Shown: in pieces, positions 60,475 to 64,000 of the stretch | How the letters are laid out: each line of letters begins with the position of its first letter | Position numbering within the stretch: position 1 is the stretch's first letter | Source: Salaquimonas sp041736675 | GTDB taxonomy: Bacteria; Pseudomonadota; Alphaproteobacteria; Rhizobiales; Rhizobiaceae | Assembly (NCBI GenBank): GCA_041736675.1 | Contig: JBGSTD010000046.1 | Coordinates: 62,001 to 126,000 of the forward strand | DNA length: 64,000 nt | Direction: 5' to 3' | Notes under the pieces: generated by a model | Databases searched by the model: none | Seen by the model: the letters and a program-made list of their open reading frames with translations, nothing else | Told to the model about the DNA's origin: nothing | Program-made: the position numbers and the translations under genes

Positions 60475-61089
60475 TTATTCCTTGAAATAATTCAGAAGTG
60501 CTGCCGTCCACATTCTCGCTTTTGCCAACAGGTTGTTGAGCAGTCCATGATCGGCATTTGTATCAATGACGTCACCATGGGCATCTCGCCAGTCCTTTGG
60601 CATGTCAAAATCTCCCGCCCATATTCCAAGTCTGCTGGTTCGCGACTGACGCTCCTCCTCATGATAGTCACCATAGGCAACAGCCCAACCATTCGCCACC
60701 ATTTCGCGATTGACATCAAGCCGCGGCGACGAACATCGCACGAGTGTTCTGCCATATTTGTCCACACCAACGCCTTTGCATCCGATTGTTTCGTCCTTCA
60801 TCAGATTTCGCAAAAAACCCGCTGCCTGTTTGCCGCAAGGCCAGATCGCTTCGGATTGCCCGCAGGTTTGCCGATATTCCGGTGCATCGATACCTTCCAG
60901 CCGGAAGCGGTCCTCCTCAAGTTGCAGACTGTCTCCGTCAATAACACGAAAACTGCCTTGATAACGGGCTTCACCAAACCCGCCGAAATGCGCGGCAAGA
61001 AAGCCAATCAGCAAGAGAAGGCCAATAGAGGTAAAATGATCCGCAACCCTGCGCAAAGTCCATGTTTTGCTACTTTTTGACAAAATCAA
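60475..61089 (-). CDS. Staphylococcal-nuclease-like (thermonuclease) exported protein
   Basis: A 204-residue protein. A hydrophobic segment at about 23-41 serves as anchor or signal. The SNase domain spans about 44-160: FRVIDGDSLQL (calcium-binding Asp), FRLEGIDAPEYRQTC (catalytic Arg and calcium-binding Asp), VDKYGRTLVRC (second catalytic Arg) and VANGWAVAYG. The active-site residues are kept, so it is probably an active calcium-dependent nuclease outside the cytoplasm. Confidence 0.88.
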   Translation of the reverse strand: MILSKSSKTWTLRRVADHFTSIGLLLLIGFLAAHFGGFGEARYQGSFRVIDGDSLQLEEDRFRLEGIDAPEYRQTCGQSEAIWPCGKQAAGFLRNLMKDETIGCKGVGVDKYGRTLVRCSSPRLDVNREMVANGWAVAYGDYHEEERQSRTSRLGIWAGDFDMPKDWRDAHGDVIDTNADHGLLNNLLAKARMWTAALLNYFKE

Positions 61090-61223
61090 TTACTCATCGC
61101 GCGAAGTTTCGGAAATCAAATTCTAAACAAGATATTAACCAATAACATCTAGCTTTTGGTCAAGTTTGGCGAACAGTGTTTCAACAAACCCAAATCAAGT
61201 TTTTGAAACCAGTTAATCCGTAA

Positions 61224-62771
61224 ATGCAAAGCTTCAAGACCACAACCACTGACAAGAATATTGTCGACCGGACAAAGCGGAAATCCGCTGCATCCAGGGT
61301 GATCAGTGAAGCACGCCGCGATGCCGCCAATGGTATTGTCAAACCGCAGCAATATGAAGTCGAACGCATGGTCTCCTATGCGGAAAACCACCTCAATGCC
61401 AAATTCGTCATTCCGGTATTTGTCATAACCATTGCAGCTGTGCTCAGCAGTTGGCTCGGCATCACCCTGACACTATATTGGGCGGCCATTACGCTACTTG
61501 CCTACGGCCTCCAAATCGTTACATGCAACCGCTTTGTCAAAAGTGAGGAGACCACGATTGATCTCGTCAAATGGCGGCGAACGTTCCTGCTCACCCAGAT
61601 TATGGTTGCCATAAGCTGGTCACTGATTGCTGTCTTCCATTGCGCAACCTGCACGATTGCCGACACATTTTTCATTGTCCAGTTTTCCACCATTCTGGTT
61701 CTCCAGGCTGTCACCATGATGTTATGCTATGGTTTTGGCTACAGCCTGCTGGTCACTTCTGCTCCACCCAGCATCATTCTCGCAATCTTTCTTAGTCTGA
61801 GTTACGAACCCGCCTCAATGATCATGGCAATTATCCTGATTATGTCGCAAGCCTTCTTCTATGTCATTGCCAACCGCTTTCGCTTGTCACTTCTGACGGA
61901 CCTTGCCAACAGGGCCGAGCGTGAGAACCTGATCGCTGAACTGGAAACGGCGAAGTCGATTTCCGAGGAAGCAAGGCGACGGGCAGAAGAAGCCAATCTG
62001 GCAAAATCACGGTTTCTTGCCACAATGAGCCACGAATTGAGAACACCACTCAATGCCATTTTGGGCTTTTCCGAGGTTATGCAGGAAGAGGTTTTGGGGC
62101 CGTTGGGCAACGAGACATACAAGGGATATGTTACCGATATCAACAATTCCGGAACACATCTGTTGAATGTGATCAACGAAATTCTTGATCTTTCCCGCAT
62201 TGAGGCCGGACGGCAGGAGCTTCAGGAGGAAGCGTTGCGCCTGTGTCATGTGGTTGAAGATGCCATGCACATGGTCGAACTCAAGGCGCGCACCAAAGGC
62301 ATCAATCTCGTTTACAAATATCAGGATGAAATGCCTCTCATATGGGCAGATGAAAAGGCTGTGCGCCAAATTGCGTTAAACCTTTTGTCGAATGCCCTGA
62401 AGTTTACTCCGAGCGGAGGAACCATAACAGTAAATATCGGTTGGACCAGCAAGGGTGGGCAGTATTTCTCGGTCACGGATACGGGTCCGGGTATACCTGA
62501 GGATGAAATTCCTATTGTGTTGTCATCGTTCGGGCAAGGCTCGATTGCAATCAAAAGCGCCGAACAGGGAAGCGGCCTTGGACTGCCGATTGTCCAGGCC
62601 CTGATGCACATGCATGACGGCAAATTCGATCTTCGTTCAAAGCTGCGTGAGGGCACGGTGGCAATTGCCACATTCCCGCGTTCGCGCGTTCTTGAAATCA
62701 TGGAAAAAGCCGCTATTTCCGGCGCAGCTAAAAACAAGCCCAGCCTGGCTAAAGCCCGGCAGGCTTCGTGA
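61224..62771 (+). CDS. DivJ/PdhS-like sensor histidine kinase
   Basis: A 515-residue membrane kinase. Several hydrophobic helices fill about 60-215, then a coiled coil about 228-262 (ERENLIAELETAKSISEEARRRAEEAN). The H-box is RFLATMSHELRTPLNAILGFSE (His 270), followed by MQEEVLGPLGNETYKGYVTDI, a segment shared by the PleC/DivJ/PdhS group. The ATPase has LNLLSNALKFTPSGG, VTDTGPGIPEDEI and GSGLGLPIVQ. This group controls DivK and the cell cycle. No regulator is adjacent, as is usual for these kinases. The exact orthologue cannot be decided. Confidence 0.87.
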   Translation: MQSFKTTTTDKNIVDRTKRKSAASRVISEARRDAANGIVKPQQYEVERMVSYAENHLNAKFVIPVFVITIAAVLSSWLGITLTLYWAAITLLAYGLQIVTCNRFVKSEETTIDLVKWRRTFLLTQIMVAISWSLIAVFHCATCTIADTFFIVQFSTILVLQAVTMMLCYGFGYSLLVTSAPPSIILAIFLSLSYEPASMIMAIILIMSQAFFYVIANRFRLSLLTDLANRAERENLIAELETAKSISEEARRRAEEANLAKSRFLATMSHELRTPLNAILGFSEVMQEEVLGPLGNETYKGYVTDINNSGTHLLNVINEILDLSRIEAGRQELQEEALRLCHVVEDAMHMVELKARTKGINLVYKYQDEMPLIWADEKAVRQIALNLLSNALKFTPSGGTITVNIGWTSKGGQYFSVTDTGPGIPEDEIPIVLSSFGQGSIAIKSAEQGSGLGLPIVQALMHMHDGKFDLRSKLREGTVAIATFPRSRVLEIMEKAAISGAAKNKPSLAKARQAS

Positions 62772-62793
62772 ACCGGAAGATTCAAACAAGGTA

Positions 62794-63804
62794 TCAGGCT
62801 TGGACAACAACGCCGCTATGGATTGCGGCAACAGACTTGATCAGCGCAATCGCCTGTGCTGCCGCTGCCCCGTCACCAATCATGCCGAAATCGTCGAGAA
62901 CAATCGGCAGCCCGCTTGCCTCAACTGCATGAGTATAGCCCGATCCTGAGCTTTCGGCGGCATTCCCCGAAGTCGCTACAACACAATGATCACAAATGCT
63001 CTTGTCAATTTGCTGAAGCAGCAAAACGACAGCCATGACACTCGGACCATCGAGTACGACCGGGATATGATTGACACGCGCAGCCAGAATTGCTCCGGCA
63101 ATCGCTGAATGCTCCCGTCCACCAAGACGCCGCAACAGTTCGAGAGGCTCAGCGCCAACACCGCCATGGATTGCGAGCGCTGCCTGGACCTTTGTCAAAC
63201 ACTGCTCAACCAGACTCTCTTCAAGATGAGGAAGAAATTCGCGCGCCGGTTTTTTGGTGACAATGCTTGAAATTGCTGCATTGGCGATCTCGCTCCCCTG
63301 CCCGAACGCCCCAAGTCCCAGCAAGTCAATCCCGCCGGCAATTGCCTCCATGCCAAAACCGATCGTCGCTGCCGAGCCTTTTTCATCCATCGCATCCTGA
63401 ATGGAAATATCTTCAACCGGATACTGCAAAGCCAGATCAAACACCTTGAGCCCGATATCATTGACGGCACAAACCTGGTTTACTGCGCTGCCCCCAGCGG
63501 CAAGTCGGGTAACGGTTTCAATTGTCGGTTCTCGAGCAGGATTCTCAAGTCCAGCGCTTGCAGCGTGCGTGCCTGCAAAAAGCGCCAGCATTGGCCGCGA
63601 CACATTTGGGCTTTTACCGCTCCAACCCGCCAGCCATTCGCACAAAAACGCCTGCTTGCCTAAATTTCCGAATGTTGCGGCGACTTCTTCATTGCGCATC
63701 TTCGCAAGGTTCAAGGCCTGTTCATCTACCTTGGGCAACTGCCCGATGAGATTGCGGATATCATCGAAAGGAAGACCGGTAAGAGACACTGTCTGTTTTC
63801 TCAC
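62794..63804 (-). CDS. cobT: Nicotinate-nucleotide--dimethylbenzimidazole phosphoribosyltransferase
   Basis: A 336-residue enzyme that builds the lower-ligand nucleotide of cobalamin. LPFDDIRNLIGQLPKVDEQA at the start, NQVCAVNDIGLKVFDLAL, IGFGMEAIAGGIDLLGLGAFG, LGGREHSAIAGAILAARV and PVVLDGPSVMAVVLLLQQ follow the CobT/CobU family, with the catalytic Glu expected in the last third. Here the usual TKPPGSLGRLE-like segment is not seen near the N-terminus. The 196 bp after it, up to the window end, hold no cobalamin riboswitch that I can recognise. Confidence 0.9.
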   Translation of the reverse strand: MRKQTVSLTGLPFDDIRNLIGQLPKVDEQALNLAKMRNEEVAATFGNLGKQAFLCEWLAGWSGKSPNVSRPMLALFAGTHAASAGLENPAREPTIETVTRLAAGGSAVNQVCAVNDIGLKVFDLALQYPVEDISIQDAMDEKGSAATIGFGMEAIAGGIDLLGLGAFGQGSEIANAAISSIVTKKPAREFLPHLEESLVEQCLTKVQAALAIHGGVGAEPLELLRRLGGREHSAIAGAILAARVNHIPVVLDGPSVMAVVLLLQQIDKSICDHCVVATSGNAAESSGSGYTHAVEASGLPIVLDDFGMIGDGAAAAQAIALIKSVAAIHSGVVVQA

Positions 63805-64000
63805 TTCATTTACGTTGCAGTGATCGAGTCCCTATCTGGACTTTTCCTGTTGCACAAGGAAACTTGACGTTTTTCGCATTCTATTCAGCGCAATTGAGGA
63901 AGAAAACTTGCCAAATTCATCCAAACTTCCTACCTGAAATACAGGTCGCTTAAAACTGGAGCACCGCAGTGCAACGCTTCATCCAAAATGAAAATTTTTC

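Noticed and set aside
63988..64000. Possible start of a divergent cobS gene at the right edge
   Set aside because: Only 13 bases remain and there is no ribosome site; cobS is often beside cobT, but this cannot be supported here.
63805..64000. Cobalamin riboswitch ahead of cobT
   Set aside because: The expected B12 box and receptor core were not seen on the minus strand.

Overview
The window is a gene-dense stretch of an alphaproteobacterial chromosome, most likely order Hyphomicrobiales (Rhizobiales). The pointers are a very large NdvB/ChvB-type cyclic beta-1,2-glucan synthase, an HWE-family histidine kinase, promoters of the EcfG (alphaproteobacterial general stress) type, a DivJ/PdhS-like kinase, a class II DAHP synthase, a 205-residue S4 protein, and the neighbourhood rpiA / DUF2059 / gor / aroG. 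Base composition looks near 50% GC throughout, and I see no sharp composition break, phage, transposon, CRISPR array, tRNA or rRNA. Genus cannot be decided from the sequence alone.

Layout. Positions 1-13 kb are about envelope and signalling. They hold the N-terminal three quarters of the glucan synthase (minus strand, running off the left edge), a divergent HWE sensor kinase, two divergent small stress genes (DUF3008 and PRC-barrel) that each carry an EcfG-like promoter, and a divergent PepSY module: cytochrome b561, a PepSY protein and a His/Glu-rich small exported protein on one side, and a PepSY protein with an Asp/Asn/His-rich stretch plus a PhoP/PhoQ-like pair on the other. Positions 13-17.5 kb hold a stand-alone AsnC effector domain, CcdA, ferredoxin-NADP reductase and a large MscS channel. 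Positions 17.7-23.8 kb hold a creatinase and a complete polyamine-type ABC transporter, suggesting uptake and hydrolysis of creatine or a similar guanidino compound.

Positions 24-40 kb are housekeeping: ttcA, eamA, rpsD, a TadG-like protein, murI, a PAP2 phosphatase, a GFA protein, aroG (class II), a gamma-glutamylcyclotransferase-like protein, gor, a DUF2059 protein, rpiA, gph, a GGDEF-EAL protein and fumarase. Positions 40.6-44.2 kb are a run of four plus-strand genes that I cannot assign. Positions 44-53.4 kb hold a PLP aminotransferase and a zinc-ribbon protein that diverge around a perfect 14-bp inverted repeat, then a molybdenum-cofactor block (moaA, two exporters, fdhD-mobA-mobB-moeA with overlapping ends, cytochrome b561). 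Positions 53.4-64 kb hold adenine deaminase with a penicillin-acylase-type amidase, an AlkD-like protein, an Lrp/AsnC regulator, a uracil-DNA-glycosylase family protein, a glutathione transferase, a secreted nuclease, a DivJ/PdhS-like kinase and cobT.

The parts most worth a second look are the PepSY / acidic-peptide / two-component module, the paired EcfG-type promoters, the creatinase-transporter neighbourhood, the unassigned 40.6-44.2 kb block, and several well-formed inverted or direct repeats in divergent promoters. All function calls rest on motif recognition by eye; no database search was run.
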